64,000 nt of DNA from Natronomonas salsuginis (GTDB lineage: Archaea; Halobacteriota; Halobacteria; Halobacteriales; Haloarculaceae): contig NZ_QKNX01000002.1 of assembly GCF_005239135.1 (NCBI RefSeq), positions 496,001-560,000 of the forward strand. Reading direction: 5' to 3'. Position 1 is the stretch's first letter. Every line of letters begins with the position of its first letter. The notes below the pieces were generated by a model. The model was not told the DNA's origin, did not search any database, and was given only the letters and a program-made list of their open reading frames with translations. The position numbers and the translations under genes are program-made. Positions 14,278-22,350 of this stretch are shown here, one piece after another.

Positions 14278-15564
14278 CTACTCGACGCGCCGGACGGTCT
14301 TGTCGTCGACCGCCTCGGCCTCCTCGAACGTACCACCGCCCAACAGCCCTCGTGCCGCGCGTTTGCCCCACTCGACTGCGGGTTGTGTGAACGTCTCCAC
14401 GCCGGATAGCTCGCCCACGAGGATGCAGGCGGCCTCCAACTCGTAGAGCAGTCGCCCGACGCTTTCGCCGTCCAGTCGGTCGATTTCGAGGCGGACGTTC
14501 GCCTGCCCGGCGGCGGCCAGCGACGCTTCGGTCGCCTCGAACTCCGCGTCGAGCAGCTCGCCGAGGGTCGCCCCGCCGAGATACGACAGCGATTCGACCC
14601 CTGTCTCGGGGATCGGAACGTCGACGCGCTCGTGCGGGCGGAGCAGCGTGACGAGTTTGTCCGTCCGCCCCGCCCGGTACAGCTGGAGCTGGGAGTGTTG
14701 ATCCGTCGCCCCGAGCGCGCGGACGGGTGTCTGTCCGAGGCCGTCCTTACCGAGACTCTCGGCCCACAGCTGGGCGAACCACTCGGCGAGCGGTTCGAGC
14801 GCCTCGGCGTAGGGGACGAAGGCGTTCGTCGTCGCTCCCCGTCCTTCGAGCGCGTACGCCACCGCACCGTAGGCGTACGCCGGACACTCGAACAACGACG
14901 GCTCGAGCGACGCTCGCCCCGCCGCGCCGCCGTCGAGCACCGATTCGATGTCGCAGCCGAACGCCGCGGCGGGGACCAACCCGACCGGCGACAGCACCGA
15001 AAACCGCCCGGGGACGCCGTCCGGGACGGGACAGGTGGGGAGATCGTGTTCGTCGGCCAACTCTCGGAGTGGCCCCGATTCGCCGGTCGTGACGACCGTC
15101 CGATCGGCCCACTCGACGCCGGCCCGGGCCATCGCCTCCCGCACGACGAGGAAGTTCGCGAGCGTTTCGGCGGTCGTTCCGGACTTCGACACGACGTTGA
15201 CGAGCGTCGATTCGAGGGGAAGCTCGTCGAGGAGCCCTCGCGTCCGAGCCGGGTCGACGTTATCGAGCGTGTAGTGACCGTCGACGCCGAGCGCCGCCGT
15301 GATCGTCTCCGCGCCGAGTGCGGAACCGCCGATGCCGACGGTCAACACCGCGTCGGGATCGAAGTCGTCGACAGCGGCCTCGATCGCCTCGGGGTCGGTG
15401 TCGTCTGGCAACGCGAGGCTCGCGTAGCCGAACTCGCGATCCTCGATGCCCGTCTCGATGCGGTCGTGAATCGCCGCTACGCGCTCGTCGAGCCGTTCGA
15501 GCGACGCCCCGGAGACGCCGAGCGTCGCCTCGGAGGCGAGCGCGTTGCCGAAATCTACGTTCAT
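14278..15564 (-). CDS. pgi: Glucose-6-phosphate isomerase
   Basis: 428 residues from the ATG at 15562-15564. SIS-fold features of bacterial-type PGI are clear: GIGGSALGAE (substrate loop), VVSKSGTTAETL (phosphate-binding loop), an ATDQHSQLQLY motif and the C-terminal WGKRAARGLLGG helix with the conserved lysine. It interconverts glucose-6-phosphate and fructose-6-phosphate, serving gluconeogenesis in haloarchaea. It ends 17 bp from the convergent CPBP gene. A GTG nine bases upstream is a possible alternative start. Confidence 0.92.
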   Translation of the reverse strand: MNVDFGNALASEATLGVSGASLERLDERVAAIHDRIETGIEDREFGYASLALPDDTDPEAIEAAVDDFDPDAVLTVGIGGSALGAETITAALGVDGHYTLDNVDPARTRGLLDELPLESTLVNVVSKSGTTAETLANFLVVREAMARAGVEWADRTVVTTGESGPLRELADEHDLPTCPVPDGVPGRFSVLSPVGLVPAAAFGCDIESVLDGGAAGRASLEPSLFECPAYAYGAVAYALEGRGATTNAFVPYAEALEPLAEWFAQLWAESLGKDGLGQTPVRALGATDQHSQLQLYRAGRTDKLVTLLRPHERVDVPIPETGVESLSYLGGATLGELLDAEFEATEASLAAAGQANVRLEIDRLDGESVGRLLYELEAACILVGELSGVETFTQPAVEWGKRAARGLLGGGTFEEAEAVDDKTVRRVE

Positions 15565-15662
15565 ACGTGCCACGCGTGGCGGGTGACAAAGGCGTTGACG
15601 ATCGGATCCGGTTCGGATCGATCCCCGAAACCCCGAAAAGGGACGGGCACGTTCTCCCCAAC

Positions 15663-16124
15663 ATGGAGCAGGAGGGACGGTTCGTCGTGACGCACGCCGA
15701 CGCCGACTCGGCGGTGCTGAAAGACGTCGATCGCGGGCAGGTCCACACGCTCGAGGGCAATCCCGGCGTCGACCGATCGGAGGTCATCGAGGGCGCGCTC
15801 GAACCGGAACCGCCGATGGAGGTGACGTATCGGCTCGCCGAGATCGAGACGCGACGACGGCTTTCGGTCGAGGAGAGCCCCGAGCCGCCGACCGAACAGG
15901 AACGCGAGATCGCCGCCGAACAGGCCGTCGGGGAGGTCACCAGACGCGAGCGAGCCGGGATCGGCGAGCTACACGTGCTGACCGTACCTGAAGAGACAAC
16001 CGAGGCGACCGTCGAGGACGTGCTCGACGACGAGGCGACGCTCGTCCGCGCTGCGCGCCTCGAGGTGAACCGCGTCGAGATCCGGAGCGAACCGGGCGTC
16101 GTGAGCGTCAGGTATCTCCCCTGA
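15663..16124 (+). CDS. DUF5812-type haloarchaeal protein
   Basis: 153 residues, very acidic, starting MEQEGRFVVTHADADSAVL. I tentatively place it in haloarchaeal DUF5812. It has a beta-rich start, a charged helical centre (PTEQEREIAAEQAVGEVTR) and a final mixed region. No catalytic motif or membrane segment is seen. It is followed after 1 bp by the RNA-ligase-like gene on the same strand, so the two are likely cotranscribed. Function unknown. Confidence 0.72.
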   Translation: MEQEGRFVVTHADADSAVLKDVDRGQVHTLEGNPGVDRSEVIEGALEPEPPMEVTYRLAEIETRRRLSVEESPEPPTEQEREIAAEQAVGEVTRRERAGIGELHVLTVPEETTEATVEDVLDDEATLVRAARLEVNRVEIRSEPGVVSVRYLP

Positions 16125-16125
16125 A

Positions 16126-16980
16126 ATGAAACGGTATTACTCCGTTCCGAGCGTCGAGAACGCTCCGGAGGGGATGTTCGACTCCGGCCACCTCTGGCTG
16201 CTCGAAAAGGTCGACGGCGCGCTCTTCCGGTTTCAGCTCCGCGAATCGGGGCTGCTTCGATTCGGGGACCGAACCCGCGTCTACGACGATCCCGACGCGG
16301 TTCCGCCTCCGTACGAACACGCGGTCGACCACGTCCAACGCCGGCTCGGTCGCGAGGCGCTCCGAAACGCCGTCGACGACGTCGAGTCAGTCGTCTTTTT
16401 CGGCGTGTCGACCCACCGACGGACGATCGAGTACGACTGGGATCGGCTGCCGTCGTTTCTCGGGTTCGACGTGTACTCGACCGAGACGGAGGCGTTCCGA
16501 CCGCCGGGAGCCACGCAGGGGATCTTCGAACGGCTCGGCCTCGAGCCGGTCAACGCGTTCGAGCGGGAGTTGCACACGCGGGACTTCGATCCCGAATCGT
16601 ATTCGGTCCCGGATTCGGCGTGGTACGACGGGCCGGCCGCGGGCGTCGTCGTCCGCAACAAACGCGGCGGCCGGGCGATGCTCCGTCATCCCGCCGTTCC
16701 CGCGACCGGCGGCGAGCCGACGCCGATCCCGGACGGCGTCTCCGAATCGGAACTGGCCGAGCGGTACGCCACCGACTCTCGTCTCCGAGGAGTCGCGTCG
16801 AGGCTCGAATCCCGCGGCGAGGCGGTGACGTTCGAGACGCTGTACGATCTGGCGACGACCGAGATCGTCCGCGAGAAGCACCGACGGCTGCTTCACGGCG
16901 CGTCCTCCGTCGACATGTCGGCGTTCCGGTCGGCGGTGGCCGCCCGGGTCCGGTCGTTTCTGGACGAGACGCAGAGATAG
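16126..16980 (+). CDS. RNA ligase-like nucleotidyltransferase
   Basis: 284 residues. A covalent nucleotidyltransferase motif I is visible at E27-K28-V-D30-G31, with K28 the expected AMP acceptor. VESVVFFGVS around 88-97 fits motif III, and GPAAGVVVRNKRGGRAM around 168-184 resembles motifs IV-V, though the usual Glu of EGxV is Ala here. This matches haloarchaeal proteins annotated as RNA ligases of the Rnl2/T4-like type. The reaction would be ATP-dependent RNA joining, but the variant motif IV leaves activity uncertain. It lies just upstream of the S15 operon and 1 bp after the DUF5812-type gene. Confidence 0.7.
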   Translation: MKRYYSVPSVENAPEGMFDSGHLWLLEKVDGALFRFQLRESGLLRFGDRTRVYDDPDAVPPPYEHAVDHVQRRLGREALRNAVDDVESVVFFGVSTHRRTIEYDWDRLPSFLGFDVYSTETEAFRPPGATQGIFERLGLEPVNAFERELHTRDFDPESYSVPDSAWYDGPAAGVVVRNKRGGRAMLRHPAVPATGGEPTPIPDGVSESELAERYATDSRLRGVASRLESRGEAVTFETLYDLATTEIVREKHRRLLHGASSVDMSAFRSAVAARVRSFLDETQR

Positions 16981-17109
16981 CGCCGCCAAGACACGAGTAG
17001 AAACCGTTTTGTGTCCGACCCGACGAGATACTGACGGGAACCGCACGACTGCAAATCCGACTCGCCGGTCGATTGGCCGGCTTGGGATTGCGGTAGTGCT
17101 GGCGCGGCT

Positions 17110-17131
17110 GTCGCGACGCCCCCGTCGCGGC
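17110..17131 (+). other. GC-rich hairpin upstream of the S15 gene
   Basis: gtcgcgacg - cccc - cgtcgcggc forms a 9-bp stem (one G-T pair) with a 4-nt loop about 50 nt before the S15 start. It could be a 5' UTR structure or part of termination of upstream transcription. The rest of 16981-17178 shows no gene. Confidence 0.35.
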
Positions 17132-17178
17132 GACCTCGCCGTTGCGAGCGGTCCGTGCAGTTCCAATTCATACAGACA

Positions 17179-17643
17179 ATGGCACGAATGCATTCACGCC
17201 GTCGAGGGTCGTCCGGTTCGGACCGCCCCACGGCAGACGAACAACCGGAGTGGAGCGACGTAGACGAAGAGTCGATCGAGGAGCGAGTCGTCGAGCTGGC
17301 CGAGGAGGGGCACGACCCCAGCCAGATCGGCCTGAAGCTCCGAGACGAGGGCGTTCAGGGCGTCCCGGTCCCCGACGTGAAGCTCGCGACCGGCAAGAAG
17401 GTCACCGAGATCCTCGAGGACAACGACGCGACCGGCGACCTGCCGGAGGATCTCCGGAACCTGATGGAGCGCGCGGTCGGCCTGCGCGACCACATGGAGC
17501 GAAACCCCGGCGACGCTCAGAACAAGCGGGCGCTCCAGAACACGGAGTCGAAGATCCGCCGCCTCGTCGACTACTACCGCGGCGACAAGCTCGCCGAGTC
17601 GTTCACTTACGAGTACGACGAAGCCAAAGAGCTGCTGGAGTAA
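17179..17643 (+). CDS. rps15: 30S ribosomal protein S15
   Basis: 154 residues starting MARMHSRRRGSSGSDRP, the standard archaeal S15 (eukaryotic uS15) start; an upstream ATG at 17155 would add non-homologous residues. The C-terminal helices show the usual L-R-N-L-x-x-R-A and R-L-V-D-Y-Y-R-G signatures. It binds the central domain of 16S rRNA. It heads a tight operon with a RecJ-like gene (4-bp gap), Pcc1 and S3Ae, an order conserved in haloarchaea. Confidence 0.95.
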   Translation: MARMHSRRRGSSGSDRPTADEQPEWSDVDEESIEERVVELAEEGHDPSQIGLKLRDEGVQGVPVPDVKLATGKKVTEILEDNDATGDLPEDLRNLMERAVGLRDHMERNPGDAQNKRALQNTESKIRRLVDYYRGDKLAESFTYEYDEAKELLE

Positions 17644-17647
17644 TCCG

Positions 17648-18721
17648 ATGTCGGCAGCCGGTCACCCGGAGGAAAACCGCCCCCGCGCCGCCGCGGCGCT
17701 CACCGACGCCGAATTCGTTCGGCTCGTCGGAACCGCCGACGGCGACGCGCTAGCGGCGGCCGGGCTCATCGCCCGCGGACTCGACGCCGTCGAGGTACCC
17801 TATCAGGTGAGCCTCGCAGCCATCCCTGACCCCCCGGCAACCGATGCCGACTGCACCGTCGCCGTCGGACACCCGACCGGTGACGTCGTCGTCGACGGAG
17901 ACTCCCTCGCCCTCGAAGCTGCCGAGGTCGTCGCGGAGTTCGCCCCAGATTCGATCGATCCCGAACTCGCGCTGGCCGGCGCGGTCTGTGCCGGCGTCGA
18001 GCCCTCGGGTCGACTCCTCGAGCGGGCGGACCTCGATCGCCGTCCCGGCGTGGCAATCCCGACCGACGACCCGGTCGAGGGACTCGCCGGAACGACGCTC
18101 CTTCACGCGTCGTTTTCGGGCGACTGGCGGGCCGTCGAAGGGGCCCTCGACGCGCTCGACGACCCCGACGACCGCACGCTCGCCTCCTTCGCCGCGCTGT
18201 CGGCGATCGAGGACGCGCCCCCGCGGGCGGCCGAGGCCGTCGAGCGGATGCTTCGCCCGTACGTCACGGATCGATTCGAGACGCTCGGCGGCTTTGCCGA
18301 CGTCCTCGACGCGCTCGCCCGGACACAGCCGGGAACCGGCGTCGCGCTGGCGCTCGGCCGCGAAGTCGAGACCGCGGCGATCGACGCCTGGCGCGCTCAC
18401 GGTCAACGGGCGCACGCGGCGCTTCGGGAAGCCGACACGGGCCGATACGACGGCGTCTACGTCGTCCGAACCGACGACGGTTCCCCGGGACTGCTCGGCA
18501 CCGTCGCCCGGCTGGGCTTCGCGTACCGCTCGCCGGAATCGATCGCGCTCGCCGTGACCGACGGCGCGGCCGCGGCCGTCGGCGAATCCGCGGTCGAGGC
18601 CCCGATCCGGGCGGCTGCCACGGGGCTCGGCGGTCGGACGACCGCGCGAGACGCCCACGGAACGGCGACCTTCGACGGAACGATCGCGGACTTCACCGCG
18701 GCGTTCAGGGGGGCGCTATGA
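17648..18721 (+). CDS. RecJ-like protein lacking the DHH catalytic motif
   Basis: 357 residues, Ala/Asp-rich. Gene order between S15 and Pcc1 is where haloarchaea carry a gene annotated as a RecJ-type single-strand exonuclease. The beginning (EFVRLVGTADGDALAAAGLIARGL) could correspond to the DADG metal motif region, but no DHH triplet is present, and the C-terminal GG-H-x-x-A signature of active DHHA1 domains is also missing. I infer a degenerate, probably catalytically inactive RecJ/Cdc45-like protein. It overlaps the Pcc1 start by 4 bp (ATGA). No signal peptide. Confidence 0.65.
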   Translation: MSAAGHPEENRPRAAAALTDAEFVRLVGTADGDALAAAGLIARGLDAVEVPYQVSLAAIPDPPATDADCTVAVGHPTGDVVVDGDSLALEAAEVVAEFAPDSIDPELALAGAVCAGVEPSGRLLERADLDRRPGVAIPTDDPVEGLAGTTLLHASFSGDWRAVEGALDALDDPDDRTLASFAALSAIEDAPPRAAEAVERMLRPYVTDRFETLGGFADVLDALARTQPGTGVALALGREVETAAIDAWRAHGQRAHAALREADTGRYDGVYVVRTDDGSPGLLGTVARLGFAYRSPESIALAVTDGAAAAVGESAVEAPIRAAATGLGGRTTARDAHGTATFDGTIADFTAAFRGAL

Positions 18722-18966
18722 CCGACGACAGCCGCCGCGCGACGATTCGGACAGTCCACGAGCACCCCGACGTGATCGCCGCGGCGATCGCCCCCGACAA
18801 CACCGACGAGATGTCGACGCGCGTCGAGTCCGACGGCTCCGATGGCGGGGCCGTCGTCACGACGATCCGGCGCGAGACGACCGGTGGGCTTCGGACGACG
18901 GTCGACGATTACGTTTCGAACCTCACAGTTGCACAGCGAATAACCGACACGACAATTCAATCATGA
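18718..18966 (+). CDS. KEOPS subunit Pcc1-like protein (copy next to S3Ae)
   Basis: 82 residues with the Pcc1 layout: an N-terminal strand (RRATIRTVHE), a helix, strands with TTIRRETTGGLRTT and a terminal helix DDYVSNLTVAQRI. Pcc1 is the dimerisation platform of KEOPS, which makes t6A at position 37 of ANN-decoding tRNAs. A second, more canonical Pcc1 gene lies at 54431-54688. A Pcc1 paralogue has been described as an additional archaeal KEOPS subunit, and this copy could fill that role. It overlaps both neighbours by 4 bp, so the S15-RecJ-Pcc1-S3Ae set is translationally coupled. Confidence 0.75.
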   Translation: MTDDSRRATIRTVHEHPDVIAAAIAPDNTDEMSTRVESDGSDGGAVVTTIRRETTGGLRTTVDDYVSNLTVAQRITDTTIQS

Positions 18967-19592
18967 GCGAACGTTCAGTATCCAAGCGAAAACAGGAGAA
19001 ACGATGGTACACCGTGATGGCCCCCGAGATGTTCGACCGGGCCGAACTCGGCGAAACACCCGCGGACGAACCGGAGATGGTGTACGACCGCACCATTCAG
19101 ACCACCCTCGGCGAGCTGAAAAACGACCCGAGCGAGAACAACACGAAGCTCACGTTCCAGATTTCGGACGTCGGCAGCGACGCCGCCTACACCGATTTCG
19201 TCCAACACGAGCTCACCCGCGACTACCTGCGCAGCCTCACCCGCCGCGGTACCTCGAAGGTCGACGCCTTCGTCACCGTCCTGACGACGGACGACTACCG
19301 CGTGCAGGTCCAGCCCGTCGCCTACACGACGAAGAGCGCGGACCACAGCCAAGAGCGCGCCATCCGGAAGACGATGGTCGATCTGGTCGAGGAGGCCGCC
19401 GCCGAGCGAACCTTCGAGGGGCTCGTCGAAAGCATCGTCGAGGGACGGCTCTCCTCTGCGATCTACGGCGAGGCGAAGACGATCTACCCGCTTCGACGCG
19501 TCGAGATCCAAAAGACGCGCGTCGAGGCTAAACCCGAAGAGGTCGCCGCCGAGGAAGAGACGAGCGTCGACGTCGAGGACGACGGCGAGTAA
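18963..19592 (+). CDS. rps3ae: 30S ribosomal protein S3Ae (eS1)
   Basis: 209 residues. Recognisable by KRWYTVMAPEMFDRAELGET at the start, the central LTRDYLRSLTRRGTSKVD segment and IYPLRRVEIQKTRV near the end. A short acidic tail closes the protein. It belongs to the archaeal/eukaryotic-specific eS1 family near the mRNA exit of the 30S subunit. It is the last gene of the S15 operon, with a 4-bp overlap with Pcc1. Confidence 0.95.
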   Translation: MSERSVSKRKQEKRWYTVMAPEMFDRAELGETPADEPEMVYDRTIQTTLGELKNDPSENNTKLTFQISDVGSDAAYTDFVQHELTRDYLRSLTRRGTSKVDAFVTVLTTDDYRVQVQPVAYTTKSADHSQERAIRKTMVDLVEEAAAERTFEGLVESIVEGRLSSAIYGEAKTIYPLRRVEIQKTRVEAKPEEVAAEEETSVDVEDDGE

Positions 19593-19706
19593 CCGCGTTT
19601 TCGAGCCGACGAGTTCTTTCGATCCACCACGGACAGCGGACGCGCTGGCGTGTTCGACGGTACCCGGATAATCAGTATAATATACGGCCGTCCCGACCGT
19701 CGGCGT

Positions 19707-20294
19707 ATGCTCATCACGCTCGAGGGGATCGACGGGGGTGGCAAGACGACGGTTCGAGAGGCGCTCGAAGCGACGCTCGACGGTGAGAACGCCGTCTTCA
19801 CCCGCGAGCCGACCGACTCGTGGTACGGCGACGCCGCCTATCGGTCGATCGACGACGACGACGCCGACTCGGTCGCGGAGCTGTTCTTATACACCGCGGA
19901 TCACGCGGACCACCTCTCCCGCGTGGTTCGACCGGCGCTCGATGACGGGAACATCGTCGTTTCCGATCGATACTCCGACTCCAGATACGCGTATCAGGGC
20001 GCGACGCTCGCCGGCACGATCGATGAGCCGATGAAATATATAAAGGCGATCCACGATCCGTTCACCCGGCCGCCGGACGCGACGCTGTATCTCGACGTGC
20101 CGCCGGAGGTCGGTGCCGAACGCGCCGGCGCGACGAACAAGTTCGAGACCGCGACGTATTTAAAGACGGTTCGGGCGAACTACGAGCGGCTTATAAACGA
20201 CGAGCCGGATCGGTTCCACCGGATCGACGCGACGCGGTCCGAGGACGAGGTCGTCGAAACGGCGCGCGAGATCGTCACGGACCTTCTCGCGTAG
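19707..20294 (+). CDS. tmk: Thymidylate kinase
   Basis: 195 residues. The P-loop is GIDGGGKTT (7-15), followed by [10 protein letters not shown], the DR[YS] motif [18 protein letters not shown], and [14 protein letters not shown]. These identify dTMP kinase, which phosphorylates dTMP to dTDP. An AT-rich promoter (cagtataatatacgg, about 19674) lies some 25-30 nt before the ATG, consistent with a leaderless transcript. The region just before the LID contains [17 protein letters not shown], typical of the family. Confidence 0.92.
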   Translation: MLITLEGIDGGGKTTVREALEATLDGENAVFTREPTDSWYGDAAYRSIDDDDADSVAELFLYTADHADHLSRVVRPALDDGNIVVSDRYSDSRYAYQGATLAGTIDEPMKYIKAIHDPFTRPPDATLYLDVPPEVGAERAGATNKFETATYLKTVRANYERLINDEPDRFHRIDATRSEDEVVETAREIVTDLLA

Positions 20295-20348
20295 CTCGCT
20301 CGGTGTGACTCCACCCGAACATATATACTTCGAAACGGCGGACATTGA

Positions 20349-20999
20349 ATGAAAATGTCTACCGAAGTTGCTCCAGACGTTCACCAACAGCGACTCGCTC
20401 ACTCAAAAGTCGTTTACCTGACCGAGGCGAACCTGCTGGTCGACACCGGTCCCGAGTCGGAGTGGGACGGCCTCACGGAGTTCGTCGCCGAACGGGGCGA
20501 CGTCGATCGGCTGTTCGTCTCCCACAATCACGGCGATCACGTTGGCAACGTCGAGCGGGTGATCGAGACGTACGATCCCGAGGTGCTCGTCCCCGAGAAC
20601 GAACCGCTCGACGACGTGGACTTCGGCGGTGCCACCGTGACCGAGGTCGCCGACGGCGACGAGATCGCCGACGGCGTCACCGTCGTGGAGGTTCCGGGCC
20701 ACACCCAGGGGATCTGCGGGCTCCATCTCCCCGAAAAAGCGCTGTTACTCTGTACCGATATCTTGGACGGGTCGGACCGTCGCGGGCTCCCGGCCGGATT
20801 CCTGCTGCCGCCGCCCGCGATGTACACGTGGGATAGCGGGCAGGCGGAGACGAACCTCGAAACGCTGCTGTCGCTGTCGTTCGACACCGCGGTCGTCACG
20901 CACGGCTCGAACGTCGACGAGGAGCCCCGCGGGAAGCTCGAAGCATACCTGGACTTTCCGAACCACTACCGGAAAGACCTCCTCGCGGAACTCTCCTGA
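20349..20999 (+). CDS. MBL-fold metallo-hydrolase
   Basis: 216 residues. The metal-binding HxHxDH signature is VSHNHGDHVGN (about 58-68), with further ligands expected in EVPGHTQGICGL and in the terminal TAVVTHGSNV. A TATA box (atatatactt, 20321-20330) sits about 25 nt before two in-frame ATGs (20349 and 20355), so either may start a leaderless transcript. Members hydrolyse thioesters, lactones or phosphodiesters; this substrate is unknown. The gene stands alone between Tmk and the E1-alpha gene. Confidence 0.85.
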   Translation: MKMSTEVAPDVHQQRLAHSKVVYLTEANLLVDTGPESEWDGLTEFVAERGDVDRLFVSHNHGDHVGNVERVIETYDPEVLVPENEPLDDVDFGGATVTEVADGDEIADGVTVVEVPGHTQGICGLHLPEKALLLCTDILDGSDRRGLPAGFLLPPPAMYTWDSGQAETNLETLLSLSFDTAVVTHGSNVDEEPRGKLEAYLDFPNHYRKDLLAELS

Positions 21000-21063
21000 A
21001 CGGCGACGGCGAGCGTTCCGCCCGTGTCGCTACGACTTTGACCCCCTGGTCCGTTCACCCGGT

Positions 21064-22104
21064 ATGCACCGCGTTATCGGCGAACGCGACCCGAGCGAGA
21101 TGGACGGCGAGTTGGCTCGGTCGCTCCTCCGATCGATGGTCCGCGCTCGCGTCTTCGACGAGCGGGCCGTCTCGCTCCAGCGACGCGGATGGATGAGCGG
21201 CTATCCGCCCTTCGAGGGCGCGGAGGCCTCACAGGTCGGCGCGGCGACGGCGATGGCCGACGACGACGTGCTCGTTCCGACGTATCGGTCCAACGCGATG
21301 CAGTTGACCCGCGGCGTCCCGATGGCGGACGTCCTCCAGTTCCGGCGCGGTTTCCCGGAGTACGGCTCCGGACACGACATCCCGGTCTTCCCGCAGTCGA
21401 TAACGATCGCCACGGGCATCCCGCAGGCGGTCGGGATCGGGATGGGCGCGGCGTATCGCGACACCGACGAGGCCGTGCTCTGTTACTTCGGGGATGGCGC
21501 GACGAGCGAGGGCGACTTCCACGAGGGGTCAAACTTCGCCGGGGTCTTCGACGCACCGGTCGTCTTCTTCTGTGAGAACAACGGCTGGGCGATCTCGACG
21601 CCTCAAACCCGACAGACCGCGAGCGAGACGATCGCGGGGAAGGCCGACGCCTACGGGATCGGCCGAAAGCGCGTCGACGGCAACGATCCGATCGCGGTGT
21701 ACGAGACCGTTCGGGAGGCGCTCTCGGCCGCTCGCGCCGGCCTGCCGGTGCTCGTCGAGAGTCTCACGCACAGGCGTGGTCCGCATACGACGAGCGACGA
21801 CCCGAGCCGGTATCGCGACCGCGCGTCGTTCCCGGAGTGGCGGACGGCGGACCCGATCGAGCGGTTTCGGGAGTACCTCCGGGGCGGCGACGTTACCGAT
21901 GCCGACCTCGTCGAATCCGTCCGATCAGAGGCCGAGGCCGAACTCGACGCGGCGATTCGCGAGGCGGAGCGAGCGACGCGGGACCCGGACGATCTGTTCG
22001 AGTGGACCTACGCCGAGTCGACGCCGGTGCTCGATCGGGAGCGCGAGGCGGTTCAGGAGCGGTTGGACCGCCATGGCGATCCGTACGCCGACGAAAACGA
22101 GTAG
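21064..22104 (+). CDS. Thiamine-pyrophosphate E1 alpha subunit of a 2-oxoacid dehydrogenase
   Basis: 346 residues. The TPP-binding motif starts at GDGATSEGDFHEGSNFAG and ends with ENNGWAIS (GDG-x~25-NN pattern), and RRGWMSGYPPFEGAEASQVG matches the E1-alpha start region. This fits pyruvate or branched-chain 2-oxoacid dehydrogenase E1 alpha. No E1 beta, E2 or E3 gene is adjacent, which is unusual for such complexes. Haloarchaea carry several E1-E2 sets whose substrates are partly unknown, and a conventional ferredoxin oxidoreductase for pyruvate. Substrate therefore unresolved. Confidence 0.85.
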   Translation: MHRVIGERDPSEMDGELARSLLRSMVRARVFDERAVSLQRRGWMSGYPPFEGAEASQVGAATAMADDDVLVPTYRSNAMQLTRGVPMADVLQFRRGFPEYGSGHDIPVFPQSITIATGIPQAVGIGMGAAYRDTDEAVLCYFGDGATSEGDFHEGSNFAGVFDAPVVFFCENNGWAISTPQTRQTASETIAGKADAYGIGRKRVDGNDPIAVYETVREALSAARAGLPVLVESLTHRRGPHTTSDDPSRYRDRASFPEWRTADPIERFREYLRGGDVTDADLVESVRSEAEAELDAAIREAERATRDPDDLFEWTYAESTPVLDREREAVQERLDRHGDPYADENE

Positions 22105-22119
22105 TTCGATCGACCAGCG

Positions 22120-22350
22120 CTACTCGAGGCAGATGTACGTCTTCGTGTCCTCGACGTCTTCGAAGCCCCGAATTCGAGTCGCCACGGAGTGGATAATGTC
22201 GTACACCTCCTCGGCCTCGGCCTCGACGATCACGTCGAAGTTTCCGGCGACGACGTTCGCGATAGTGACGTGATCGAGTTCGCCGAGTCGGTCGGCGAGC
22301 GCTTCGGCGTGTCCTGTCCCGGCTTTCACCATAATGAACGCGCGCAGCAT
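22120..22350 (-). CDS. Lrp/AsnC ligand-binding (RAM) domain protein
   Basis: 76 residues starting MLRAFIMVKAGTGHAEALADRL, a stand-alone RAM domain without a DNA-binding helix-turn-helix. The end VEDTKTYICLE is typical. Such proteins bind amino acids or other small ligands and form octamers. A paralogue with nearly the same end motif lies at 23394-23624, so the TrkA-type gene between them is bracketed by two RAM proteins. It converges with the E1-alpha gene. Role unknown. Confidence 0.85.
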   Translation of the reverse strand: MLRAFIMVKAGTGHAEALADRLGELDHVTIANVVAGNFDVIVEAEAEEVYDIIHSVATRIRGFEDVEDTKTYICLE

